Origin: F1-120-MAGs238 sp964484185
GTDB taxonomy: Bacteria; Planctomycetota; Phycisphaerae; Phycisphaerales; UBA1924
Length of the DNA stretch: 64,000 bases
NCBI GenBank assembly: GCA_964484185.1
Contig: CAZAEQ010000011.1
Coordinates: forward strand, 41,428 to 105,427
Direction: 5' to 3'
A model generated the notes under the pieces. The model worked only from the letters and a program-made list of their open reading frames with translations. It did no database searches and was not told the DNA's origin. The position numbers were made by a program, and so were the translations under genes. Positions 1 through 9,040 of this stretch are shown here, in pieces; the first letter of the stretch is position 1; each line of letters opens with the position of its first letter.

Positions 1-430
1 CGAATTTGGCGGCGATGTGTGTGGATCGGCTGCCGAGGACTTCGGGGACATCGATGCCGCCGCGGACTGAGAGGTATGCGCGGGCTCCGGCGTGGAGGGG
101 ACCGATGGCGAGCTGTTCGCCGGACTGAATGTGGATGGGTTGGGAATGTGGAGTAGGGCGCGGGGGCTGAGTGGGGGAGGAGATTGTGGGCGAGCAGAGT
201 GCGCCCGTGATCGCGATGGTGGCGCGGGAAGGGAAGAGGAATGTGCCGCCGATGAGGGTGAATTCGAGTGCGGCGGCGGAGTCGGGGTTTTGGACGAGGC
301 GGTTGGCGAGGCGGAGGGAGAGGGGATCGGCTGCGCCGCCGTCACAGATTGCAAGGGCGGTCTGGCTGGGGCGGCCTAGGTCCTGAACGGTTGTGAACAT
401 GCCGGGGGAGATGGTGTGGAGTGAGGGCAT
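1..430 (-). CDS. pxpC: 5-oxoprolinase subunit C (biotin-dependent carboxyltransferase-like), partial
   Basis: Reading the minus strand from the ATG at 430 gives an open frame that runs off the left edge with 143 residues visible. It opens MPSLHTISPGMFTTVQDLGR and continues with ANRLVQNPDSAAALEFTLIGG and, near the edge, AYLSVRGGIDVPEVLGSRST. These are the conserved N-terminal blocks of the PxpC/KipA/allophanate-hydrolase-subunit-2 family, which with PxpA and PxpB cleaves 5-oxoproline to glutamate using ATP. The partner pxpB lies 4 kb away on the same strand, separated by three unrelated genes. The C-terminal half is outside the window, so completeness cannot be judged. Older annotations call this family a urea amidolyase-related or Kip-inhibitor-antagonist protein. 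Confidence 0.85.
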   Translation of the reverse strand, partial: MPSLHTISPGMFTTVQDLGRPSQTALAICDGGAADPLSLRLANRLVQNPDSAAALEFTLIGGTFLFPSRATIAITGALCSPTISSPTQPPRPTPHSQPIHIQSGEQLAIGPLHAGARAYLSVRGGIDVPEVLGSRSTHIAAKF

Positions 431-463
431 TCTGATTCGCTCACGCGAGGGTAGTAGAGAAAT

Positions 464-844
464 CTATCTCGCGGGTGGGGAATCAGAGGGTTCCGATCGC
501 CATTTGGTCAGGAACTCATTTTGATCGCCGATGTGGTAGGTCCAATCAACGAGCTTTCCGTTGCCATCGAACACATAGCCGGGCACATCGAGGTCAATGA
601 GAAAGCGGCATGATTTGCCAACAACAACGGTGTATGGGGAACCGGCTCGGGATACTGAAATTACGCGGGAATAAGTGTTGTTCTGGAGGAATTCTGAGAG
701 GGTCTGGACGCTAGGGCGGGCAAGAATGCGAGGTACGAATAGAGAAGTGACTATGTACGCAACGAGAAGTGTTGCGAGCAACACTTCCAACCACACATGC
801 TTCCTTCTTCTCAAGTTCTGAAGCAACTGATTGGTACCTTGCAT
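464..844 (-). CDS. hypothetical single-pass membrane protein
   Basis: 126 residues from the ATG at 844; the frame stays open upstream to 916 but that extension is Arg-rich and unconvincing. A basic stretch (LRRRKH) precedes one strongly hydrophobic segment at about residues 17-38 (WLEVLLATLLVAYIVTSLFV), so the likely topology is a short cytoplasmic N-terminus, one helix, and an exported domain of about 85 residues. That domain has regular alternating hydrophobics (YTVVVGKSCRFLIDLDVPGY) suggesting beta structure. No family recognised. It lies between pxpC and an unknown gene inside the split pxp locus. Confidence 0.55.
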   Translation of the reverse strand: MQGTNQLLQNLRRRKHVWLEVLLATLLVAYIVTSLFVPRILARPSVQTLSEFLQNNTYSRVISVSRAGSPYTVVVGKSCRFLIDLDVPGYVFDGNGKLVDWTYHIGDQNEFLTKWRSEPSDSPPAR

Positions 845-1000
845 TTGGGCTTTCCATCGAACGAGACTGCATCGCGCGGATGCTACTCTGATGCGTGTCG
901 GTCGCTCCCGCAGCAACTACGGGTCAATTGGACACTCAATGTACAGCATGATCGCTTTGATCGCAATCGGATTCATGCCGTGAAGTTTATGTGCACCGAA

Positions 1001-1597
1001 TCAGGCGGTTGGCTGTGTCGGCGCGGCTGAACGGGTCACGATTGTCGGTGTCATGACAGTGTTACTGGAGCCCGAGGTGCTGGAAAGAGTTTGAGAGGTG
1101 TCGCCATCGGTGGCGGTGGCGAAGCCGCGGCGAGGGTCGTTTCCGCCGGTGTTGATAATCTCTGGATCAAGCATCCAAGTCTTGCCGTTTCCATCCATGA
1201 GTTCCACGATGTACCACACATGCTGGTCAGTTGCGGGCGTTCCGTAGTCATCGGCGACTGTGAGGGTCGCCAAATCGTCCGAAACCTCGAGGAACGCAAT
1301 GGCGACAGATGTGGCGGGGGGCGCGGGCGTCGGGAAGGGATAGGTAAGTCTTGTGGCGCCGTTGAGTTTCAGCCAGTTTGCTCCAATGATCGCGAAGGGG
1401 ATGGTCCCGGTGGCGTAGACATTCTTGTTCTCATAAAACTTAATTGCTGTAAACTTTGCGGGAGCTTTGAAATCGGAGCCGATCTTGAGGACCAGTGCAT
1501 CGCTGTTTCCCAGGAACAGCGATTTTCCGGCTTGATCCGACGTCGCCTGGCCTGTCTGCAGGGTGGTCTTGAGCGTGAGCGTGTACTGATTCGACAT
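1001..1597 (-). CDS. hypothetical protein
   Basis: 198 residues starting MSNQYTLTLKTTLQTGQ at 1597, preceded by a GGGAG ribosome-binding site about 9 bases upstream. There is no signal peptide and no membrane helix. The composition (many Thr, Ala, Val, Asp) and repeated short beta-like segments (ALVLKIGSDF, WYIVELMDGNGKTWMLDP) suggest an all-beta domain, followed by a low-complexity Ser/Thr-rich tail of about 40 residues. No family recognised. It is the middle gene of three separating pxpB from pxpC. Confidence 0.6.
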   Translation of the reverse strand: MSNQYTLTLKTTLQTGQATSDQAGKSLFLGNSDALVLKIGSDFKAPAKFTAIKFYENKNVYATGTIPFAIIGANWLKLNGATRLTYPFPTPAPPATSVAIAFLEVSDDLATLTVADDYGTPATDQHVWYIVELMDGNGKTWMLDPEIINTGGNDPRRGFATATDGDTSQTLSSTSGSSNTVMTPTIVTRSAAPTQPTA

Positions 1598-1785
1598 ATG
1601 AAGTTACTCCCATCAAGTGCGGCGTTCAGAGCCTGCCCAGCGGAGTGCCGGGTCATCTGCCCGAATCGTCGGCCTGTGCCAGTGTACCAGAACCTGTCCT
1701 GACATGCAATCCCCTAAAAACAGCATATATTTTATCTTGAATGTGTCTTTTGTGCCGGATTTAGACCGTTTGCGAACGGGTGACG
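1598..1785. other. intergenic gap between the kinase gene and the unknown 198-residue gene
   Basis: 188 bases between two minus-strand genes. It should hold the promoter of the 1001-1597 gene. The AT-rich run near 1720-1745 (aacagcatatattttatctt) is the most promoter-like stretch. No terminator hairpin with a T-run was seen for the kinase gene. Confidence 0.3.
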
Positions 1786-4374
1786 TCAGTTCGTTTGCTG
1801 TTTTTCCAAGGTTTCAGTTTCGGGTTCGGGGCTGCGGCCAGCGGTTCGAATTGCGGCAAGGATTGGCGCCGCATCTGTCCGGCGACCAAGGTGTAGATAG
1901 GCGCGAGCGAGCATGTCGAGCGAGTAGTGCTCGTGTCGACTCTTGATTGGTTCCAGTTTCACAACTGCGTCATTCCAACACGACCGCGCCATTGCTGCAT
2001 CATCGGCAGACTTATATGTATGTCCCTCAGCTACGTCGATTGCTGCAAGGCGCGTGGTGTTGTCGGCCTTTCCTGCTTCGTCGTCCGCAGCAATAGGAGC
2101 GCCTTTGAGCCACGTTCGCGCACGCGACCAGCACGCGATCGCCGCATTCCAGTTCTTTTCCTCCTCCTCGACTTGCGCGGCCTCACCTTCCGTCGACACC
2201 ATATCGTGCCTCCAGCGAAGATGTTTGGGATCGCGCTGCACGAGCGATTCGAGGATTTTCCGACTTGCCGCCAGGTCATTGCGTGCAGATTCGAAATCCC
2301 TGGATTTGGATGCCGCTTGTGCCGCGAGTCGATGCCCGATTGCCAATTCTCGCCGCCAGTCGCTATTGCTCGGGTCGATCTTCATAAGTTCTTTTGCGAC
2401 CCCCTGCATAGCGAGAAAGCTCGCAAGCGCCTCCTTCGGCCGCCTGTCCTTCAGCTGCAGTTCGCCGACCTTTATGTAGCTGATCCCAAGCCGATACTGA
2501 TGATCGGTGTTGAGGCGGTCTTTTGCGACCAGGGCCTGCATGATCTCCGCAGCTTCCTTGGCAGCGGCTTCCGCATCAGTCAAGTTGGCCTCTTTCTCAA
2601 GTGCATCGGAAAGCTGTGTCAGGCTGTTCGCCAGGCTGCGTGCATACTCGTCGTTGGCCGGATCAAGCCTTTTCAGTTCTCGTTTGGTTTCCAGTGCATG
2701 TTCGATTGAAGCCATTGCTTTCTTGCGTTCGCCGCGCTCACGATGCAGCATCACAAAATTGGAGTGCGCGTACGCGACTTCCAGCTGCCATTCCGGGTTT
2801 TTGGCGTCCAGTTCAACCAGCCGCTCTGCTGTCTTCAGATATTCGTCGAATTTGAGCTCCGCTGAGTTGAGATCCGTACTTCGAAATGCAACCAATCCCA
2901 GATAAAATTGAGCCGCCCCCAGCGCCTTGATGTATCGCCCCTCCTGCGGATGGTGACTTACCAGATTTGTAAGCACGCGCTGCTGTTCAGCAAATGACTT
3001 TCGAGCGGCTTCAAGATCACTGCGACCCATCGCCACTTCCCCTGACAGCTGAAGTGATGTCCCAAAACGCAGCAACTGCTCGGGATCAAGCGATGCTTCA
3101 CCGCGCCGCATGTAGTATCCACTGACGCTTCCAGCAACCTCGCCCATCGCATCCAGCCGTCCAACTTCGGCGAACTTGGTTTTCACTTTGTCGACGAAAA
3201 GTGTCACGAAACCCTCCGCATCTTCCCGCGCTGCAACTGCCTGTATGCGTGCATCAACCGCTTGATTGCGGCTCCTCACCGTAAAAATAAGCCCAGCCAC
3301 CAGAAACACAAGGGCTGCCGCCAGTCCGCACACCAGCCCCGTATTTCGCCGGCTGAATTTCTGCAATTGATACCATGTGCTCGCGGGCCGCGCTGTGATC
3401 GTTTCGTTCCTTAGATATCGCCGAATGTCTGACCCCAGCGCCTCTGCAGAGTGATACCTCCGCGTCTTGTCTTTCTCAAGCGCCTTGGCCACAATCGTTT
3501 CAATATCGCCGCGCAGGGTGCGATTGATCGAAGACAAACGCTCCGGCTCTTCCTCGCGGATAATCCGCGCCGCCTCATGAATCATCTTTTTCTGCAGATC
3601 CAGCGGCAGCCTTCCTGCCAGGAGTTCATACGCAATGACGCCCATTGCGTAGACATCGCTGCGCGTATCCAGATCGCCCGGATCGCCGCTGACCTGTTCC
3701 GGACTCATGTACGGGACGGTGCCGATCAATTGCCCGATGTCAGTCTCAAGCGTCGCGTGGATATCGCTGTCAGTCGCGCGGGCTACGCCAAAGTCCAAGA
3801 TTTTCGGCTGACCGGTCTCATCAACCAGGATGTTGCCCGGCTTGAGGTCGCGGTGAATCACACCCTTCTGGTGGGCGTGATACACCGCATCACAAATGCG
3901 AGCCAGCAATTCCAGGCGCGCGGGCGTTCCCAGAGAGTGTTTGCCGCAGTAATCCGTCAGTGGCACACCCTGTATGAATTCCATCGCGAAATACGGGACA
4001 TCGTGGCCTTGAGGGTTTTTCGCAACTCCAGCTTCAAATACCTGCGCAATGCCCGGATGCTGCAAGCGGCCGAGGACCTGTGCTTCCTTTCCAAAACGGC
4101 GCAGCATCTCCTCGCTGAGTTGTGTAATCTTGATGACCTTTAGCGCCACCAGTCGATCTGGATTTTCCTGCCTTGCTTGATAGACAGTTCCCATGCCGCC
4201 TTCACCGAGGAGGCGGATGATTGTGTAATGTCCGATTTGATCGGGGAGTGTGCGAGATCGCGAGGGCGCGACGGCGCTGTGGAGATTCTCTGGGGCATTG
4301 ACTGCCGTGGCGAGAGTCGCGTCAAGGATTGGTCGCGATGGCTGATCAGGTAGAGATGGAGAATCGCCGGTCAT
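1786..4374 (-). CDS. membrane-anchored Ser/Thr protein kinase with C-terminal TPR repeats
   Basis: 862 residues. The Hanks-type kinase domain spans about residues 50-320: glycine loop LLGEGGMGTVY (56-65), ATP-binding lysine in ALKV (Lys79), catalytic HRDLKPGN (174-181), DFG (194-196) and the GTVPYMSPEQ activation-loop end. One membrane helix follows at about 345-366 (GLVCGLAAALVFLVAGLIF). The remaining 490 residues are helical and TPR-like, with pairs such as EVAYAHSNFVMLHRERGE and YRLGISYIKVGEL. This is the common planctomycete PknB-TPR architecture: cytoplasmic kinase, exported helical sensor or scaffold. The start is supported by GGAG 8 bases upstream. It lies 60 bases downstream of pxpB on the same strand; substrates are unknown. 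No sigma factor adjoins it, unlike many relatives. Confidence 0.9.
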   Translation of the reverse strand: MTGDSPSLPDQPSRPILDATLATAVNAPENLHSAVAPSRSRTLPDQIGHYTIIRLLGEGGMGTVYQARQENPDRLVALKVIKITQLSEEMLRRFGKEAQVLGRLQHPGIAQVFEAGVAKNPQGHDVPYFAMEFIQGVPLTDYCGKHSLGTPARLELLARICDAVYHAHQKGVIHRDLKPGNILVDETGQPKILDFGVARATDSDIHATLETDIGQLIGTVPYMSPEQVSGDPGDLDTRSDVYAMGVIAYELLAGRLPLDLQKKMIHEAARIIREEEPERLSSINRTLRGDIETIVAKALEKDKTRRYHSAEALGSDIRRYLRNETITARPASTWYQLQKFSRRNTGLVCGLAAALVFLVAGLIFTVRSRNQAVDARIQAVAAREDAEGFVTLFVDKVKTKFAEVGRLDAMGEVAGSVSGYYMRRGEASLDPEQLLRFGTSLQLSGEVAMGRSDLEAARKSFAEQQRVLTNLVSHHPQEGRYIKALGAAQFYLGLVAFRSTDLNSAELKFDEYLKTAERLVELDAKNPEWQLEVAYAHSNFVMLHRERGERKKAMASIEHALETKRELKRLDPANDEYARSLANSLTQLSDALEKEANLTDAEAAAKEAAEIMQALVAKDRLNTDHQYRLGISYIKVGELQLKDRRPKEALASFLAMQGVAKELMKIDPSNSDWRRELAIGHRLAAQAASKSRDFESARNDLAASRKILESLVQRDPKHLRWRHDMVSTEGEAAQVEEEEKNWNAAIACWSRARTWLKGAPIAADDEAGKADNTTRLAAIDVAEGHTYKSADDAAMARSCWNDAVVKLEPIKSRHEHYSLDMLARAYLHLGRRTDAAPILAAIRTAGRSPEPETETLEKQQTN

Positions 4375-4434
4375 GAATGGCTCCGCAATGGCACGCGCAC
4401 ATCTATGAAGACACGGTGAGCAGGTCTCTCAGTT

Positions 4435-5124
4435 TTATGAACTCTTATACGATTCAAGCTGTTCGAATGAAATGGGTACGAACCTAACAGTATCACCCGC
4501 CGCGAGGAGTGACGGCGAGGTGCTCTGCGGGTCAAAGAGATTGAGCGGGGTTCGGCCGATGATGCGCCAGCCGCCGGGCGTGGCCGCGGGGTAGATGCCG
4601 CATTGGTCGGCGGCGATGGCGACGCTGCCAGCGGGGACGAGTGGGCGGGGCGAGGGGAGGCGCGGGGTTGTTAGCTGGGGAGGCAGGCCGCGGAGATAGG
4701 GGAAACCGGGGTTGAAACCGATGAAGGCGACGGAGTAAGTTGCGAAGGAGTGGATGAGGATGAGTTGGTCGATGGCGATGGAGTGGAGGGCGGCGAGGTC
4801 GAGCAGGTCGGGTGCGCAGCGCGTGTCGTAACAGGTTGGGATTTCGATGGTTCGGGAAGCGAAGGTTGCGGAGGGTGGAAGCGGTGAGTTGAGGAGTGCG
4901 GTTACTGCAGATTCGGCGGCGGCAGGGTCGAGTGTGAGCGGGTCGAAGGTGAGGAGAAGCGTTGTGTAGGCAGGCGTGACATCGAGGAGGGCGGGGATGT
5001 TGGCGGATTGGAGTAGGCGGAACGTGGGGAGGAGGAGATCGGATTTTTCGAATTGAATGCGGAGGGCGCGGTCGGTGGCCCAGAGGAGAGTGGGTGCGAG
5101 AGGTTGTGGTCGGGTGGGCAACAC
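4435..5124 (-). CDS. pxpB: 5-oxoprolinase subunit B
   Basis: 229 residues from the GTG at 5124 (MLPTRPQPLAPTLL). The frame is open to an ATG at 5265, but the extra 47 residues do not look like the family. Diagnostic PxpB/KipI/allophanate-hydrolase-subunit-1 blocks: EIPTCYD, then YSVAFIGFNPGFPYLRGLP, PRLPSPRPLVPAGSVAIA, CGIYPAATPGGWRIIGRT and the C-terminal LLAAGDTVRFVPI. It works with PxpC and the LamB/YcsF protein PxpA in ATP-dependent cleavage of 5-oxoproline. No pxpA is visible in the window. It is divergent from ligA. No clear ribosome-binding site precedes either start, so the start is uncertain. Confidence 0.85.
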   Translation of the reverse strand: MLPTRPQPLAPTLLWATDRALRIQFEKSDLLLPTFRLLQSANIPALLDVTPAYTTLLLTFDPLTLDPAAAESAVTALLNSPLPPSATFASRTIEIPTCYDTRCAPDLLDLAALHSIAIDQLILIHSFATYSVAFIGFNPGFPYLRGLPPQLTTPRLPSPRPLVPAGSVAIAADQCGIYPAATPGGWRIIGRTPLNLFDPQSTSPSLLAAGDTVRFVPISFEQLESYKSS

Positions 5125-5292
5125 TGAAGAGAATACTACGTGAGAGTTGAATGCATGAATGAAATCGAAATGATGAAATGGTCGCGTCCGACCGATTGCC
5201 CAGCATAAGAAGAACGTCGAGCAGTCTGAAGATGTGGCAGAGATGTGATCCGCGAAAAGGTCCAACGTTGGCCGTCTACTCTACAGCCAGCC

Positions 5293-7482
5293 ATGAAATC
5301 GACTGACCGAATTCACGAATTGCGTTCGCTCCTGCACAAGGCTAATCGCGCGTATTACGCGGATGCAGCGCCGATTATGTCGGACCCGGAGTTTGATCGG
5401 TTGTTGGCGGAATTGGCGCAGCTTGAGAAGGCGCATCCGGAATTGGCGGATGTGAATAGTCCAACGAATCGGGTGGGGGGCGAGCCGATTGAGGGGTTTG
5501 TGACGTTGGCGCATTCGGAGCCGATGTTGTCGATTGACAACACGTATTCGGCGGCGGATGTGAAGGAGTGGTACGAGCGGTGCGCTGGTGGATTCGAAGG
5601 CGGCGGGTTGTTCGGGGCGAAGAGCCCGATGGTGTGTGTGACTGATCCAAAGATTGATGGGCTGGCGGTGAGCATTCGGTATGAGAAGGGGCAGTTGGCG
5701 CTGGCGCTGACGCGCGGGGATGGGACCAAGGGCGATGATGTGACGCATGCGGTGCGGGCGATTCGGGCGATTCCGTTGAAGCTGGAAGGCAGTGTGCCGG
5801 ATGTGCTCGAAGTTCGCGGCGAGATCTTTATGCCCACGGCGGAGTTTGACCGGATTAATAAGGAGAAGGAAGAGGCGGGGGATGATTTGTTTATGAACCC
5901 GCGTAATGCGACGGCGGGTTCGCTTAAGAACCTGGATCCGAAGGTGACGGCGTCGCGACGGCTTGCGTTTTCGGCGTGGGGGAAGGGGCAGATTTCGGAT
6001 GAGAAGTTTGCGAAGACCTACAGCGAACTGGTGAAGAAGTTCAAGGCGGCGGGTATTCCGACGAGCAAGTTTGTGACGGAGTGCGCGACGCTGGATGAAA
6101 TTCAGAAGGCGATTGTGGACTTTGCGGCGACGCGTGCGGGGTTGCCGTATTGGACCGATGGCATGGTGGTGCGGCTGAATTCGTTTGAGCAGCAGGCGAT
6201 GCTGGGGCGGACGAGCAAGAGTCCGCGGTGGATTGTGGCGTACAAATATCCGGCGGAGCGGAAGACGACGAAGCTCTTGGATGTTGAGCACCAGGTGGGA
6301 AAAACGGGGAAAATCACACCGCGGGCGATCATGGAGCCGGTGTTGATTGCGGGGACGATGGTGAAGCACGCGACGCTGCATAACTATGGTCGAATTCTGG
6401 ATGCGGCGACGGATGAAGAAGGTACGCGAACTGATATTCGGATTGGTGACACTGTGTATGTGGAGAAGGCGGGGGAGATCATTCCGCAAGTTGTCGGTGT
6501 GATTCTGGCGAAGCGGCCAAAGGATGCGAAGAAGATTGTTGCGCCCGCGAAGTGTCCGGTGTGCGAGGGGACGGTTGAGCCCGATCCGCCGGAGTCGGTT
6601 GAGGATCCGAAGCAGGAGACTTCGCGGCGGTGTATGAATCCTGAGTGTCCAGCGCAGGTGGAAGAGAAGTTGATCTGGTTTGCGGGGCGGCGGCAGATGG
6701 ATATTGATGGGCTGGGTGAGAAGACAGTGCGGTTGATTCGCGCGGCGGGAAATGTGCCGCTGAATACGTTCGCGGATGTGTTCAGGCTGCATAAGTACAA
6801 GAAGGAACTGATGGAGATGGAGGGGATGGGGGAGAAGAAGATTGCGGCGTTGTGCGAGGGGGTAGAGGAAGCGAAGAAGCGGGGATTGGCGCGACTCTTG
6901 GCGGGGATGGGGATGCGGCATGTGGGGGATTCGACGAGTCGCGCGCTGGCGAAAGTGTTCAAGGATTATGACGCGATGATGAAGGCGAAGGTGTGGCAAT
7001 TTATGGCGCCGGCGGTGAACAACATGAGTCCCAAGAAACGAGAGGCGTTGACGGGGAGTACAGCGCTGATTGAGCCGGAAGTGGAGACGACACTGGGAAT
7101 TGATACCGCGCCGGCGGTGTATGCGTTTTTGCATTCGGCGACAGCGAAGCACACGTTTGAAGATTTGCGGAGTGAGGGTGTCGATCTGACGAGCCACGAA
7201 TGGGTTGATCCGGCGAAGGCGGCGGCGATGCCGGGCGGGCCTTTGACCGGGAAGACGGTTGTTATTTCGGGGTCGATTGAAGGCTGGGAGCGGACGGAAC
7301 TGGCTCGGGCACTTGAGAAACTTGGGGCGAAGGTTTCAGATTCGGTGTCGAAGAAGACGAGTTTACTGATTGCGGGAGAGGCAGCGGGGTCGAAGTTGAC
7401 CAAGGCGCAGGATTTGGGTGTAGAGATATGGGATCAAGCGACGATGCAGGAAAAGATCGGGAGCCTGCTCGTCAAGCCGTGA
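5293..7482 (+). CDS. ligA: NAD-dependent DNA ligase
   Basis: 729 residues from the ATG at 5293 (MKSTDRIHELRSLL), where similarity to the family begins; an in-frame start at 5245 would add 16 atypical residues. Domains in order: Ia NAD-binding segment (ANRAYYADAAPIMSDPEFD), adenylation domain with KIDG (nucleophile about Lys120), FMNPRNATAGSLK, the TDGMVVR block, OB fold, a four-Cys zinc finger (CPVC...RRCMNPEC), helix-hairpin-helix repeats, and a C-terminal BRCT domain (LTGKTVVISGSIEGWERTEL). It seals nicks during replication and repair. It is longer than the usual 670 residues because of inserts between the HhH and BRCT regions. Downstream is a CYTH-domain gene 18 bases away. Confidence 0.97.
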   Translation: MKSTDRIHELRSLLHKANRAYYADAAPIMSDPEFDRLLAELAQLEKAHPELADVNSPTNRVGGEPIEGFVTLAHSEPMLSIDNTYSAADVKEWYERCAGGFEGGGLFGAKSPMVCVTDPKIDGLAVSIRYEKGQLALALTRGDGTKGDDVTHAVRAIRAIPLKLEGSVPDVLEVRGEIFMPTAEFDRINKEKEEAGDDLFMNPRNATAGSLKNLDPKVTASRRLAFSAWGKGQISDEKFAKTYSELVKKFKAAGIPTSKFVTECATLDEIQKAIVDFAATRAGLPYWTDGMVVRLNSFEQQAMLGRTSKSPRWIVAYKYPAERKTTKLLDVEHQVGKTGKITPRAIMEPVLIAGTMVKHATLHNYGRILDAATDEEGTRTDIRIGDTVYVEKAGEIIPQVVGVILAKRPKDAKKIVAPAKCPVCEGTVEPDPPESVEDPKQETSRRCMNPECPAQVEEKLIWFAGRRQMDIDGLGEKTVRLIRAAGNVPLNTFADVFRLHKYKKELMEMEGMGEKKIAALCEGVEEAKKRGLARLLAGMGMRHVGDSTSRALAKVFKDYDAMMKAKVWQFMAPAVNNMSPKKREALTGSTALIEPEVETTLGIDTAPAVYAFLHSATAKHTFEDLRSEGVDLTSHEWVDPAKAAAMPGGPLTGKTVVISGSIEGWERTELARALEKLGAKVSDSVSKKTSLLIAGEAAGSKLTKAQDLGVEIWDQATMQEKIGSLLVKP

Positions 7483-7500
7483 GGCGGGAGGGAGTTGTTA

Positions 7501-8028
7501 ATGCAGAATGTTGAATGTAAGTATGAGTTAAGAGATTTGAGCTTGGCACGCGGGTTGGCGAAATTGTCGGGCGCGAGTTTTATCGCGACGCTCAAGCAGA
7601 CAGATACGTACTACAAGTTAACGACGGGAAGATTGAAGCGTCGGGAGACGGAGGGTGAGCCAACGGAGTGGGTGTACTACGAGCGGGCGAATGATGCGCG
7701 GCCGCGGATCTCGCAGTTTGTGATCTATTCTGAGGAAGAGGCGCTGGAGCGGTATGGGACACAGCAGTTGCCGGTGTGGGTGGTGGTGAGCAAGAAGCGC
7801 GAGTTGTATATGTATGAGAACGTGCGGATTCACCTGGACAGTGTGGAGGCGCTGGGGACATTTGTGGAGTTTGAGGCGCTGGTGACAGAGGCGTATCACA
7901 TTGGGCGGTGTCAGCACTCGGTGAATTTTTTGAAGCAGCACTTTGGGCCCGCGCTTGGGGAGACGATTGCAGTGTCGTATTGCGACATGATGGCAGCGGC
8001 GCAAGACGCGGATAAGGCGGCGAGGTAA
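7501..8028 (+). CDS. CYTH-domain protein (class IV adenylate cyclase-like)
   Basis: 175 residues from the ATG at 7501, chosen over a TTG at 7495 because of the GGGAGGGAG site just upstream. The N-terminal MQNVECKYEL matches the ExK signature of CYTH enzymes (CyaB adenylate cyclase, thiamine triphosphatase, triphosphate tunnel metalloenzymes). Later blocks fit too: DTYYKLTTGRLKRRE, YYERAND, VVVSKKRELYMYENVRIHLDSVEALGTFVEFE. The predicted role is phosphohydrolysis or cyclisation of a triphosphate in the cytoplasm; the actual substrate cannot be told from sequence. It probably shares a transcript with ligA. Confidence 0.8.
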   Translation: MQNVECKYELRDLSLARGLAKLSGASFIATLKQTDTYYKLTTGRLKRRETEGEPTEWVYYERANDARPRISQFVIYSEEEALERYGTQQLPVWVVVSKKRELYMYENVRIHLDSVEALGTFVEFEALVTEAYHIGRCQHSVNFLKQHFGPALGETIAVSYCDMMAAAQDADKAAR

Positions 8029-8072
8029 GTACCGCGAGAAGATCGCTGTGCTACAGGAGGACGGGGTTTTGT

Positions 8073-8106
8073 ACGCAGAGGTCACAGAGACGCGGAGACG
8101 CAGAGG
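8073..8106. repeat. short imperfect intergenic repeat (gacgcagag/cacagagacgc type)
   Basis: Within the 159-base gap after the CYTH gene, the units acgcagagg, cacagagacgc and ggagacgcagagg follow one another. This purine-rich string resembles short dispersed intergenic sequences often seen in planctomycete and other genomes (recalled, not checked). Only one copy was noticed in this window. Confidence 0.4.
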
Positions 8107-8187
8107 AAGACAAAAAATACACATGTGAAACCAAGGCACATGGGTTCCGACTAAAGTGATTAGAAACAGGTTTAGGAGACTGGGTAT

Positions 8188-8982
8188 ATGGCGACTGATG
8201 TGATTGACTATCGGATTATCGGCGATGACATGCAGGCAGTGATTGTGACGCTAGATCCGCGCGAGGCGTGCGTGGCTGAGGCGGGGTCGATGCTGTATAT
8301 GCAGGAAGGCATCGAAATGGCGACGCAGATGTCGATGTCTGAGGGCAAGGGCCTGTTTGGAAAGTTGTTTGAAGCGGGCAAACGCATGGTTGTTGGCGAG
8401 TCCTTCTTTATCACATACTTTGCCAACAACGGGCAAACTCGATCCGATGTTGCGTTTTCGGCACCGTATCCGGGAAAGATTGTGCCGCTGCAGTTGAGTC
8501 AGCATGGCGGACAAGTGATCTGTCAGAAGGACAGCTTCTTATGCGCTGCGCGTGGCGTGACGGTTGATATCGCATTCACCAAAAAGATTGGCGCGGGCTT
8601 TTTTGGTGGTGAAGGATTTATCTTGCAGAAAGTCTCTTCGCCGACGGGTGAAGGGCTCGCGTTTATTCACGCGGGCGGGACGATCTGTGAGCATGTGCTG
8701 AAGCCGGGGCAGTTGCTGCGCGTGGATACCGGGTGTCTGGTTGCGTTTGAAACCAGCGTTGACTACGACATTCAGATGGTGCCGGGAATCAAAAACATGT
8801 TGTTTGGCGGCGAGGGCGTGTTCTTCGTAGCACTGCGCGGGCCGGGCAAGGTGTGGCTGCAGACGTTGCCATTTGCGCGCCTGGCTGACCGCATCATGGC
8901 CGCGAGCGCGCGGAAAGGCAATACCGAGCAGGGATCGATCCTGGGTGGTATGGGTGGCTTACTGATGGGGGATAACGACTGA
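8188..8982 (+). CDS. AIM24/TIGR00266-family protein
   Basis: 264 residues, start at ATG 8188 with TAGGAG upstream. The sequence matches the AIM24 beta-sandwich family: EACVAEAGSMLYMQEGIEM, VGESFFITYFANNG, PGKIVPLQL, GFILQKVSSPTGEGLAFIHAGGTI, LRVDTGCLVAFE and GGEGVFFVALRGPGKVWLQTLPF, ending in the usual Gly-rich tail (GGMGGLLMGDND). The family is widespread, soluble and of unknown biochemical role; the yeast relative supports mitochondrial respiratory assembly. It is monocistronic here and convergent with frr. Confidence 0.85.
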   Translation: MATDVIDYRIIGDDMQAVIVTLDPREACVAEAGSMLYMQEGIEMATQMSMSEGKGLFGKLFEAGKRMVVGESFFITYFANNGQTRSDVAFSAPYPGKIVPLQLSQHGGQVICQKDSFLCAARGVTVDIAFTKKIGAGFFGGEGFILQKVSSPTGEGLAFIHAGGTICEHVLKPGQLLRVDTGCLVAFETSVDYDIQMVPGIKNMLFGGEGVFFVALRGPGKVWLQTLPFARLADRIMAASARKGNTEQGSILGGMGGLLMGDND

Positions 8983-9040
8983 GCCACAGTGCTTCGCTCT
9001 GGGCGCTTCGGCACTAGGCATCAGGGAAATCCAAAGACTG

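Noticed and set aside
1091..1702. 203-codon plus-strand frame
   Set aside because: It is antisense to the 198-residue gene that has a ribosome-binding site; the composition is Gly/Arg/Cys-rich.
5281..7197. 638-codon open frame on the minus strand
   Set aside because: It is antisense to ligA, very rich in Arg, His and Leu, typical of the shadow of a high-GC gene.
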